Shown one piece after another: positions 33,147 through 39,554 of a DNA stretch of 39,554 nt. The DNA is from Euryarchaeota archaeon UBA19 (GTDB taxonomy: Archaea; Thermoplasmatota; Poseidoniia; Poseidoniales; Thalassarchaeaceae). The DNA lies in assembly GCA_002502175.1 (NCBI GenBank), contig DAPQ01000035.1, positions 1-39,554 of the forward strand. Direction: 5' to 3'. The notes beneath the pieces were generated by a model. That model made no database searches and was not told the origin of the DNA. It saw nothing but the letters and a program-made list of their open reading frames with translations. How positions within the stretch are numbered: position 1 is the first letter of the stretch; every line of letters begins with the position of its first letter. Position numbers and translations under genes: made by a program.

Positions 33147-34658
33147 TCAGTTCCCCTTAACAAACAACCATTTTCCATTTTCTTGACGAATGTTTCCATT
33201 TTCCTGAAGCGCGAGTAAGTGAGAGTAGGCCTGATCTCTGGCAAGGTTTGGATGTGCATCCGGAGTGTCAGCATATGCTTGAACGGTAATCGCATCAAGG
33301 CTGCCGTCGCTTGATTGCACTGCATTCAACACTCTTGAATGACGTTCATTTCTGTGCTTCAAATATCGTGTCAATAATCTCGTCGGATTAGCAACCATAG
33401 GGCCGTGACCGGGAAATAGAAGTGAAGGGTCTAAGTCTCTCAGACGTTCTAATCCCGCAAGATATTCATTCATGTTTCCATCTGAGGATGGGACTAGAAT
33501 TGTGCCAAATAAGACAGCGTTATCTCCACTTACAATTCCTGCTTTACCAACCAAGCAAATGTGTCCTGGACAATGACCATGTGTCTCGATAACGCTCCAT
33601 TTTTCATCATCAATTTCGATTACATCTCCCTCTCCGAGAGTTCTGTCTGATTCACATTTTGGTAATACCGCAAGTGTCTCTTTACTGGCAAAAATTGGTG
33701 CTTGATAAAATGTAGAAATCTCAGATAAATCACCTATGTGGTCAGGATGCTTGTGAGTAAATACGGTTGCAATAATCTTACTTCCAGACTGCTCTATTTC
33801 AGCAACCTTATTCCTCAGGATTTCCAAGGCTTCAATCGATCTAGCGGCAGGGTCGACTAGGATTCTACTTCCACCAGGATGACCCAAAACATAGCAATCG
33901 GTATGAGTTGCAGGTGGAAGTGTATCTGTTGGAATTGGTACTAGCTCGACGCCGTTTGCATATTCGATTCTATGATATCCACTTGGAGGGTTTTTGGCTA
34001 ATTCTGAGAATCCTAAGTGAACAATGTCGCGAATAAGAGTAACTTGAGGAGGGGGTAATTTTACCTCATGAGAAAGCCAAGCCTCTAGCAGCTCGTTTGG
34101 CTTCCACCACTGAAATTCATCAAATTCTGTTAGGCCGCTAGGAAGTTTTGGTTCAATTGAAGCATCTCCCGTTGCGACATGATAGAATCTATTTCTGTGA
34201 CGAATTGGTGCAACGGGCGGAGTCGTTCTTTGGGTAATTAGAGATGGGTTAAAATTGTCAATTGATAATCTTCCTTCAGAAACTAATTTTGCCCATTCTG
34301 ATTTATTTTCATTGACTTGGTCCATAATTTCTACTTGCACATTCAAGAATCCACCACTTCCATCTGGTGCAACCCCTACTTCTTCCAGCATCTCTCTCAA
34401 TAGAGCGATTAACGATTCACGATCCTCTCTTTCAGAAAACCAAGAGGGGTTATTTCCCGCTGCTTCTCTATCCACCCTACTTATTCCGCCGCCTGGGAAT
34501 GCCCAAAAGTCGGGAAAACTTGGGACCTCCGAGACTCTATGACAGAGAAGAATTTCCATCTCTTGACCCGAGTTTCTACTGATTACTGCTGCAGCCGAAG
34601 GTCGAGGTTTTGCAACCTCTGCAGAGGGCAATTCGACCCCCTCTGGCAACTCACTCAT
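33147..34658 (-). CDS. Nudix hydrolase–metallo-beta-lactamase fusion protein
   Basis: A 503-residue two-domain protein. The N-terminal half is a Nudix domain with FWAFPGGGISRVD (52-63) and, after an insertion, the box end LREMLEEVGV (R88, E89, E92, E93), the split form found in NUDT19-like proteins that hydrolyse CoA or acyl-CoA. The C-terminal half is an MBL-fold hydrolase with THKHPDHIGD (H302, H304, D306, H307), a later HCPGH histidine and GDNAVLFG aspartate, then FPGHGP, similar to LACTB2/glyoxalase II-like enzymes, with a C-terminal winged-helix-like tail. One polypeptide may thus cleave a pyrophosphate and then an ester or thioester. It is followed by an alpha/beta hydrolase in the same operon. 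Confidence 0.9.
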   Translation of the reverse strand: MSELPEGVELPSAEVAKPRPSAAAVISRNSGQEMEILLCHRVSEVPSFPDFWAFPGGGISRVDREAAGNNPSWFSEREDRESLIALLREMLEEVGVAPDGSGGFLNVQVEIMDQVNENKSEWAKLVSEGRLSIDNFNPSLITQRTTPPVAPIRHRNRFYHVATGDASIEPKLPSGLTEFDEFQWWKPNELLEAWLSHEVKLPPPQVTLIRDIVHLGFSELAKNPPSGYHRIEYANGVELVPIPTDTLPPATHTDCYVLGHPGGSRILVDPAARSIEALEILRNKVAEIEQSGSKIIATVFTHKHPDHIGDLSEISTFYQAPIFASKETLAVLPKCESDRTLGEGDVIEIDDEKWSVIETHGHCPGHICLVGKAGIVSGDNAVLFGTILVPSSDGNMNEYLAGLERLRDLDPSLLFPGHGPMVANPTRLLTRYLKHRNERHSRVLNAVQSSDGSLDAITVQAYADTPDAHPNLARDQAYSHLLALQENGNIRQENGKWLFVKGN

Positions 34659-34744
34659 GACTCAACGAGGGGGTTGACCGCTTCAATCCCGCCCCGAGTG
34701 GAGCCTCTCGGCAAACTCAAGTCAAACATCCCTCAGGACTGAAC

Positions 34745-35608
34745 ATGAGCGCTGGCGGGTTTGACGTAATCACCATTGGACACACCAATACAGCCACCGG
34801 TCAGCGCGAACATGAAGTGCAAATGCCTAGATTCGGTCTAGGAGTTTGGCAGATGTCAGAAGGAGGAGAGTGTAAAACAGCCGTTCAGCACGCCATTTCT
34901 TCAGGATACAGACTAATAGATACCGCGCGTTCCTATGCTAACGAAACCGAGACAGGTCAAGCGATTCGCGAAAGTGGAGTGCCCCGCGATGACCTATTCG
35001 TCGTCACAAAATTGCGCCGCCCGCACGCAACGAGTTACGAGGCGGCGCTCGAGCATTGCCGTAGTAGCCTAGATATGCTTGGATTGGATAGTATTGACCT
35101 ATACCTTGTTCACGCTCCACCTGAAGATATAGAGGCTAGAGCCGGGGTATGGAGAGGAATGGAAGAATGCCTTGCTCGTGGATGGACTAGATCAATTGGA
35201 GTCAGCAATTATGGCGCCCACCACCTAGATGATATGCGAGCCTATGCGACCATTTTACCTGCGGTCAATCAAGTGGAATTACACCCATGGAATCAGCGCC
35301 CTGCTCTACGAGCAGCAACAGAAGCAATTGGAGCCAAGGTGATGGCTTACTCACCATTAGCAAGAGGTCACAAGGTTGGATGTGATAGTCTCGCAAAGAT
35401 AGCAAAATCACTCGACTGCACACCTGCCCAGGCCGCAATAAAATGGGTATATGACACTGGGGCAATTACGATCCCAAAATCTAGCAACCCAGGTAGAATA
35501 GATGAGAACCTTGCGAGTTTGAATGTCGATCTCAGTGGAACAGAATCTGCGTTTAATCAATTAGAAGAAGCCTATGTTTCCGGTTGGAACCCTACTGCCG
35601 AACCTTGA
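34745..35608 (+). CDS. Aldo/keto reductase
   Basis: A 287-residue NADPH-dependent TIM-barrel oxidoreductase. The catalytic tetrad is complete: D59 and Y64 in LIDTARSYANE, K89 in VVTKL and H123 in LYLVHAPP. The family patterns GYRLIDTA, SIGVSNYGAHHL and the NADPH-binding ITIPKSSNPGRIDEN near residue 240 are intact, and the length is typical of the 2,5-didehydrogluconate-reductase-like group. It should reduce small aldehydes or ketones in the cytosol. It starts 86 bases from the divergent Nudix-MBL gene. It lies 6 bases ahead of a small membrane-protein gene with which it is probably co-transcribed. Confidence 0.93.
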   Translation: MSAGGFDVITIGHTNTATGQREHEVQMPRFGLGVWQMSEGGECKTAVQHAISSGYRLIDTARSYANETETGQAIRESGVPRDDLFVVTKLRRPHATSYEAALEHCRSSLDMLGLDSIDLYLVHAPPEDIEARAGVWRGMEECLARGWTRSIGVSNYGAHHLDDMRAYATILPAVNQVELHPWNQRPALRAATEAIGAKVMAYSPLARGHKVGCDSLAKIAKSLDCTPAQAAIKWVYDTGAITIPKSSNPGRIDENLASLNVDLSGTESAFNQLEEAYVSGWNPTAEP

Positions 35609-35614
35609 GGGATT

Positions 35615-35797
35615 ATGATGAGAGATCCTGAGACAATTGAGGAAGAACTAGCTCTATTCGCAGAAGCGATAGAAGCGGGAATCGATCCATTTCCTGAACC
35701 AAAGAAAGAGACTCCTTGGGCAAGATATCTCGTTGCTTGGTTTATGATTGTACTAATGATTTCATTCGCTTCTAGATTACTCAACCGTGCATTGTAA
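35615..35797 (+). CDS. Small single-pass membrane protein
   Basis: A 60-residue ORF with an acidic N-terminus (MMRDPETIEEELALFAEAIE), then EPKKETPW, one strong membrane helix (YLVAWFMIVLMISFA, about residues 39-53) and a short basic end RLLNRAL. A GAGG motif upstream suits translation from ATG 35615 or 35618. It follows the aldo/keto reductase by 6 bases. Clear membrane-protein composition and operon position support a real gene, but no family is recognised. The acidic amphipathic stretch suggests a cytosolic regulatory or docking tail. Confidence 0.55.
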   Translation: MMRDPETIEEELALFAEAIEAGIDPFPEPKKETPWARYLVAWFMIVLMISFASRLLNRAL

Positions 35798-35803
35798 ATT
35801 GTT

Positions 35804-35879
35804 TGGTAGTCCCTCCCGGATTTGAACCAGGGTCATGGCATCCAGAGTGCCATATGATGGACCGCTACACTAAGGGACT
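35804..35879 (-). tRNA. tRNA-Gln (CTG), CCA encoded
   Basis: The minus strand folds as a cloverleaf: acceptor AGTCCCT with AGGGACT, D arm AGTGTAGCGGTCCATC, anticodon stem TGGCA/TGCCA around loop CTCTGGA with anticodon CTG, and T arm CCTGG-TTCAAAT-CCGGG (with a G:T closing). The discriminator is A at 35807 and CCA is encoded at 35804-35806. Mature length is 73 without CCA. No intron. Confidence 0.93.
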
Positions 35880-35900
35880 AGCGACTCGCCGAGTCGGGTC

Positions 35901-35911
35901 GTATATTTCAA
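35901..35911 (-). promoter_or_regulatory. TATA box of tRNA-Gln
   Basis: TTGAAATATAC on the minus strand, centred about 26 bases before the tRNA 5' end at 35879. It is one of the clearest archaeal TATA boxes in the window. Confidence 0.55.
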
Positions 35912-35944
35912 CAAAACCGCTCGATAGATAATCGAGTAAATCGC

Positions 35945-36982
35945 TCAAGCACGGAAAGATTGGTTGAGTTCTTCTAGGGCTTGCTTACTAGGTCTCAGTT
36001 CTTCTTCAGTTAGGTCGACTAATGGTGTGTCAGTCAGACCTAGTTCCTCATCAGCGGTCTTCATCTCTGAATCATAATACATAAGCCCGGTGACGTGCTT
36101 GTCATTTTGCTCAGCCTCATGAATCGCTGCTAGAGCAGCAACCGCGTTGCTTGGGTCGTGATCGTCTCCGAGGGTTTCCAACCTCAGCGTAGAACCATCA
36201 AAGAGGCTAATGTCTTCGAATTGACCTTCAGGAACCTCTACCTCTTCAATCGGCGTAAAGTGAGGGATGTAATCAACGGTGTGAAGTTCCTCTTCATTCC
36301 CCTTAACGTAGTTGTAAGAGCGGTATGATTCATCATTATTAGCGAAAGTTACACACGGTGAAATCACGTCAATTACAGCCATTCCCTTGTGCGATAAAGC
36401 TGCTTTTAGGAGCGCAGTTAACTGCTTCTTGGAACCCGAAAATGACCTTGCCACAAATCCACAACCAAGGTTGATTGCCATTTTACATAGGTCGATTGGA
36501 GGATTCTCGTTGGTCGCTCCCTTCTTTTTCTTCGAACCCTTCTCGACTGTTGCAGAGTACTGTCCTTTTGTTAACCCGTAAACTCCGTTATTTTCGATAA
36601 TGTAAACCATGTTTAGATTTCGTCGGATAGCGTGGATAAATTGGCCGATACCAATAGATGCAGTATCTCCATCACCAGATACACCAAGGAAGGCCAAGTC
36701 TTTGTTGACCATGTTTGCACCTGTGGTTACCGAGGGCATTCTACCGTGAACTGTGTTGAATCCATGTGACTTTCCTAGGAAGTACGCCGGAGTCTTGGAG
36801 GAACATCCGATACCGGACATCTTAGCAATTCTCTCAGGTACTATTCCATTTTCCCAAGCGGCTTGGATAATCACGTTGGAAATTTGGTCGTGTCCGCAAC
36901 CAGGGCAAAGTGAGGAAGGTCCTCCGGTGTAGTCTGCCTTTGGTAGGTCGATAACATTCAGTTTAATCGGTCTCATACTCAT
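35945..36982 (-). CDS. korB: 2-oxoacid:ferredoxin oxidoreductase beta subunit
   Basis: The 345-residue TPP-binding subunit of an enzyme that decarboxylates 2-oxoacids (2-oxoglutarate, pyruvate or others) to acyl-CoA while reducing ferredoxin. Cluster cysteines are C26 and C29 (LCPGCGHD), C60 and C210; the TPP/Mg site is GDGD (103-106) with N131-N132 in IIENNGVYGLTKGQ. The C-terminal 90 residues are an acidic extension. It overlaps korA by ATGA, and an AGGTGAT ribosome binding site (36986-36992) precedes the ATG at 36982 and a second ATG at 36976. The enzyme links TPP use to the TPK-like gene earlier and to TCA-cycle carbon flow. Confidence 0.95.
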   Translation of the reverse strand: MSMRPIKLNVIDLPKADYTGGPSSLCPGCGHDQISNVIIQAAWENGIVPERIAKMSGIGCSSKTPAYFLGKSHGFNTVHGRMPSVTTGANMVNKDLAFLGVSGDGDTASIGIGQFIHAIRRNLNMVYIIENNGVYGLTKGQYSATVEKGSKKKKGATNENPPIDLCKMAINLGCGFVARSFSGSKKQLTALLKAALSHKGMAVIDVISPCVTFANNDESYRSYNYVKGNEEELHTVDYIPHFTPIEEVEVPEGQFEDISLFDGSTLRLETLGDDHDPSNAVAALAAIHEAEQNDKHVTGLMYYDSEMKTADEELGLTDTPLVDLTEEELRPSKQALEELNQSFRA

Positions 36983-38781
36983 GCAATCACCTCTTTTGTA
37001 TCCCCAGATAAGGTTTCCAAAATCATCTCAGCATAGACGCGGGCACGCGGGGGGATTCCATCGCTGAATGCAACAGAATGCAATTTGCTTAGGAGTTCAA
37101 CTGGTAGCTCTTTGCGAAGAATTCCGAATAACTGACCATCTCGGTTTATTTCCAAAACCACTACTTGATCATGTTCTGCAATAAATCGCTCTACCTCTGA
37201 GTGATACGGCAACGCTCTGACTCTACAAGTGCTAACCTTCATGCCAGTAGTTGTTTCGAGAATATCATCGATTTCTGCGATGGTATTCTCGACAGAACCG
37301 TAGTAGATTATTCCAACTTGCTTGTCCTTTTCTTCACGCACAACTGGAGCGGGAAGTTTGTCTCTTGCCCCCTCAATCTTGCGCTTCAAACGAGCCACAG
37401 TTGCGGCATATACATCGGGGTCTTCGGAATAGATTCCATCTTCATCGTGTCCAGTTCCTCTGTAGAGAATTGGCTCTAATCCGCTACCTGGAAGGGTTCG
37501 GTATGGAATTCCATCTCCGTCTACATCTCTGTATCGTCCAAAATTCTCGATAGCATCAAGTTGTTCTTGAGTTCGAATTACCTTGCCTCTGTCCAACTTC
37601 TCATCAGGGTATTCGAACCCTGCTGTAACCCATCTATTCATTCCTAAATCTAAGTCAGAGAATCCGAAGACAAGAGTCTGGTATTGTTCTGCTACATCGA
37701 AGGCGCGCCAGCCAAATTCGAAGCATTCGTCGACACTCCCTGGAATCAATACAATGTGTTGGGTATCCCCATGGCTGGCTTCGTAAAGTAAAGTTAGATC
37801 ACTCTGTTGAGTTCTGGTTGGTAGTCCGGTTGAGGGCCCTACTCGATTTACGTCCCAAATGACACCGGGGACCTCAGCGAAGTAAGCTAATCCAATGAAC
37901 TCGGACATCAAAGAAATACCAGGCCCACTGGTACAGGTCATTCCTCGGCCACCTGCCCAGCCTGCTCCTATTACCATTCCAGCGGCTGCCAATTCATCCT
38001 CGGCTTGGATAACGGCGCAGGTTGCTCCCCCATCGTCTGCTTCACGTAGTTTTGGCAACCAGTCGATAATTGATTCAGCAAGTGAGGAAGAGGGGGTAAT
38101 CGGGTACCAAGATAGCATGTTAATTCCACCGAAAATACAACCTAAAGCCGCCGCTTCGTTACCTTCGATTAGGAATGTGTTTGGATCTTTATCTCGAGCC
38201 TCAACAGTGTATCCGATATCACAATTCCAGTTTTCTCTTGCATATTCTCGACCCTCAGAGATGGCTTGGAGATTCAATTCGATTGCCTTTTCCTTACCAT
38301 TAAATTGCTGAGCCACCGCTGAAGCGATTGCTGATTCATCGATACCAAGAGTTTCAGCAAGTGCTCCGACATAATACATGTTGGCAATCATTCTAGCAAG
38401 TTTTGGATTAATTGAGCGAGCCATCTTTGTCATTGGCATTCCAAGCACAATGCAATCATCTCTTTCCACAGGCAATTTTACATCCATGTTGTGGATGATG
38501 ATTGTCCCAGGCTCAGCCTTCTCAACATCAGCTAGCCAGGTGTCCTTGTTCATCACAACCTGAATGTGTGTAACGTCTCCAGGAGCCTGATAACCTTCAT
38601 CACTAGCTCGTATAATGAACCAAGTTGGGAGTCCAGATATGTTGCTTGGAAAGAGATTCTTCCCACTAACAGGGACTCCCATTTCAAACATTGAGTGAAG
38701 TAGAATCAGGTTCGCAGACTGCGACCCTGTTCCATTTGCAGTAGCGATATTGACTGTGAAATCATTGACGGTATTTGCCAT
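36979..38781 (-). CDS. korA: 2-oxoacid:ferredoxin oxidoreductase fused gamma-alpha subunit
   Basis: A 600-residue fusion. The N-terminal gamma domain (about 1-190) contains NGTGSQSANLILLHSMFEMG and GLPTWFIIRASDEGYQAP; the alpha domain has the YPITP motif (Y226-P230) in SWYPITPSSSLAES, which binds the 2-oxoacid and CoA in Sulfolobus-type enzymes, and TCTSGPGISLMSEFIG. This gamma-alpha fusion with a separate beta subunit is the two-subunit form found in Sulfolobus, haloarchaea and many aerobes, and unlike the four-subunit anaerobic type it carries no ferredoxin-like delta chain. Start ATG 38781 gives the canonical N-terminus; the ORF is open up to 38901, but those codons are GC-rich and unlike the gene body. 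It overlaps korB by four bases. Confidence 0.95.
   Translation of the reverse strand: MANTVNDFTVNIATANGTGSQSANLILLHSMFEMGVPVSGKNLFPSNISGLPTWFIIRASDEGYQAPGDVTHIQVVMNKDTWLADVEKAEPGTIIIHNMDVKLPVERDDCIVLGMPMTKMARSINPKLARMIANMYYVGALAETLGIDESAIASAVAQQFNGKEKAIELNLQAISEGREYARENWNCDIGYTVEARDKDPNTFLIEGNEAAALGCIFGGINMLSWYPITPSSSLAESIIDWLPKLREADDGGATCAVIQAEDELAAAGMVIGAGWAGGRGMTCTSGPGISLMSEFIGLAYFAEVPGVIWDVNRVGPSTGLPTRTQQSDLTLLYEASHGDTQHIVLIPGSVDECFEFGWRAFDVAEQYQTLVFGFSDLDLGMNRWVTAGFEYPDEKLDRGKVIRTQEQLDAIENFGRYRDVDGDGIPYRTLPGSGLEPILYRGTGHDEDGIYSEDPDVYAATVARLKRKIEGARDKLPAPVVREEKDKQVGIIYYGSVENTIAEIDDILETTTGMKVSTCRVRALPYHSEVERFIAEHDQVVVLEINRDGQLFGILRKELPVELLSKLHSVAFSDGIPPRARVYAEMILETLSGDTKEVIA
36986..36992 (-). 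promoter_or_regulatory. Ribosome binding site of korB inside korA
   Basis: AGGTGAT on the minus strand just before the korB ATG codons, within the end of korA. It indicates translational coupling of the two subunits. Confidence 0.6.
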
Positions 38782-38976
38782 CGTTATCGGGGTCTCCGGG
38801 GGGTTGTAGGTGCACCAGCGGTATGCTTGTGCAACGTACGCCGGGTTAAGTCCGGTATTAGCCGTTCCCGTTCCGTAACTCCTCAACATCAAAGGGGCCA
38901 AGCAGCCATAATCACGCTCTAGAGGTTTGATTTCCCATCCGTTGCGGTTTTCAAGGGGTGTGTGGTCGGCGGGCCC
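38782..38976. other. Divergent intergenic region between korA and the cyclophilin gene
   Basis: A 195-base gap. The 120 bases next to korA are GC-rich and stay open in the korA frame (MLRSYGTGTANTGLNPAY...), with codons such as ACG, CCG, GCG and CCC that the gene body rarely uses; it is more likely an untranslated leader. A TGATTATGG stretch near 38905-38915 may be the korA TATA. Near 38951-38960 an AAGGGGTG motif lies about 18 bases before the cyclophilin ATG. No RNA gene is recognised. Confidence 0.35.
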
Positions 38977-39554
38977 ATGCCTACAGGACCGAGCGCTCTG
39001 AAGGACGCCCTATCGCGAGCAACTGCAATGATTGAATCTGGTGATGTTGACGGTGCTCTAGAACTACTCAGAACCGAAGCATGGGCGGCAGCAGAAAACA
39101 ACTCTCACAAGGTACAAGTCATTTCCTTGGCAGCCGAAGCAAAGATTGCCAAAGGCGATATTGACATGGCTAATCGCAAGGCACATTGGCAAGACGCACA
39201 CAATAGTTACCAACGTGCTCAAAAACTCGAACCATCAAACAAAGAAATTCGCAGGGCGCAAAACAAATTGGCATCAATGATGGATGAGCAATCGATTTCT
39301 CTAGGAAAGGGCTGGCAATTATTCGATGATGGAAATCCAACACCTACTGGACTTGCTGCTGCATTTGTTGGCATAATGGTATTCTTGGTGGCCTTCAAAT
39401 TCGCAGGAGAATGGTTGGAGGAACCACTGGAAAGTACCGAAGTTACACTGCAAGTCTCATACATTCACCCTGATGATCCTAATTCACGTGTTGAGGGTGA
39501 AATCGTCATAGAATTGTATGCCTCAGAGGCTCCAAAGCATGTTGAAAACTTCCT
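38977..39554 (+). CDS. Membrane-anchored TPR-cyclophilin peptidyl-prolyl isomerase (3' end cut by window)
   Basis: The frame is open from ATG 38977 to the window edge (192 codons). The first about 105 residues are alpha-helical with TPR-like spacing (ALELLRTEAWAAAENN, AHNSYQRAQKLEPSNKEIRR). A membrane helix follows at about 126-146 (TGLAAAFVGIMVFLVAFKFA). After it comes the start of a cyclophilin domain: EGEIVIELYASEAPKHVENF, a close match to the 'IxIELYxdxAPxxVxNF' opening of cyclophilin-type PPIases. Since the N-terminus lacks a signal peptide and the TPR part is polar, the isomerase should face outside and assist folding of exported proteins such as the surface protease and lipoprotein. 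It is divergent from korA. GTG 38962 is an alternative start. Confidence 0.8.
   Translation, partial: MPTGPSALKDALSRATAMIESGDVDGALELLRTEAWAAAENNSHKVQVISLAAEAKIAKGDIDMANRKAHWQDAHNSYQRAQKLEPSNKEIRRAQNKLASMMDEQSISLGKGWQLFDDGNPTPTGLAAAFVGIMVFLVAFKFAGEWLEEPLESTEVTLQVSYIHPDDPNSRVEGEIVIELYASEAPKHVENF

Noticed and set aside
33146..33325. Longer start for the alpha/beta hydrolase
   Set aside because: Would overlap the Nudix-MBL coding region by about 180 bases; ATG 33145 is one base after its stop.
38782..38901. korA N-terminal extension as part of the protein
   Set aside because: Open in frame, but codon use differs from the gene body and canonical gamma-domain sequence starts right at ATG 38781; kept only as a possibility.
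1..39554. Genomic island, prophage or defence system
   Set aside because: No integrase, transposase, toxin-antitoxin, restriction or phage genes, and both tRNAs lack flanking direct repeats; the window reads as core chromosome.

Overview
The window looks like ordinary chromosome from an aerobic, mesophilic euryarchaeon, most likely of the Thermoplasmatota / Marine Group II (Poseidoniales) type. Archaeal markers are RadA, an RNA polymerase Rpo6/RpoK subunit, a KEOPS Cgi121 subunit next to a Hel308 helicase, an archaeal initiator tRNA-Met with A1:T72, a membrane-anchored double winged-helix regulator, and a mix of leaderless TATA promoters with GGTGA-type ribosome binding sites. Aerobic life is indicated by heme A synthase, heme O synthase and tryptophan 2,3-dioxygenase. 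Large secreted or surface proteins (a calcium-repeat subtilisin, a beta-propeller lipoprotein) and many peptidase-like genes fit a protein-degrading marine heterotroph. The lineage is inferred from gene content; no 16S rRNA gene is present.

Layout. 1-2584: start of a family 2 glycosyltransferase (minus), then a GT4 glycosyltransferase and an AI-2E-type permease (plus). 2591-4227: a thiamine-pyrophosphokinase-like gene translationally coupled to an M29-aminopeptidase-like gene that has lost several expected metal ligands. 4329-7952: membrane-bound wHTH regulator, a small acidic exported ORF and a beta-propeller lipoprotein. 7949-10673: dihydroorotase, initiator tRNA-Met, radA. 10707-15876 (minus): M3 oligoendopeptidase, small zinc-ribbon protein, Cgi121, Hel308. 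15924-18297: DoxX-like membrane protein, PaaI thioesterase and, divergently, an aspartoacylase-like metal hydrolase. 18301-22065: subtilisin with P domain and repeated calcium modules. 22146-27202 (minus): thiolase, rpoK, ctaA, ctaB and a LeuA/homocitrate-synthase-like gene; the last four look like one operon. 27262-33145: tryptophan dioxygenase, GNAT acetyltransferase, NFACT/Rqc2 protein, an unknown HEYFHH protein, alpha/beta hydrolase. 33147-35797: Nudix-MBL fusion, aldo/keto reductase, small membrane protein. 35804-38781: tRNA-Gln and the korA-korB 2-oxoacid:ferredoxin oxidoreductase. 38977-end: a TPR-membrane-cyclophilin protein cut by the window edge.

No intergenic gap exceeds about 200 bases. 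No CRISPR array, transposase, integrase, phage gene or attachment site was seen. I found no convincing new multi-gene system. The best leads are the degenerate M29-like protein, the unknown HEYFHH protein with its shared divergent promoter, the alternating calcium-repeat architecture of the protease, the Nudix-MBL fusion operon, the enlarged Rpo6 loop, and the likely surface-sensing cluster at 4.3-8 kb.
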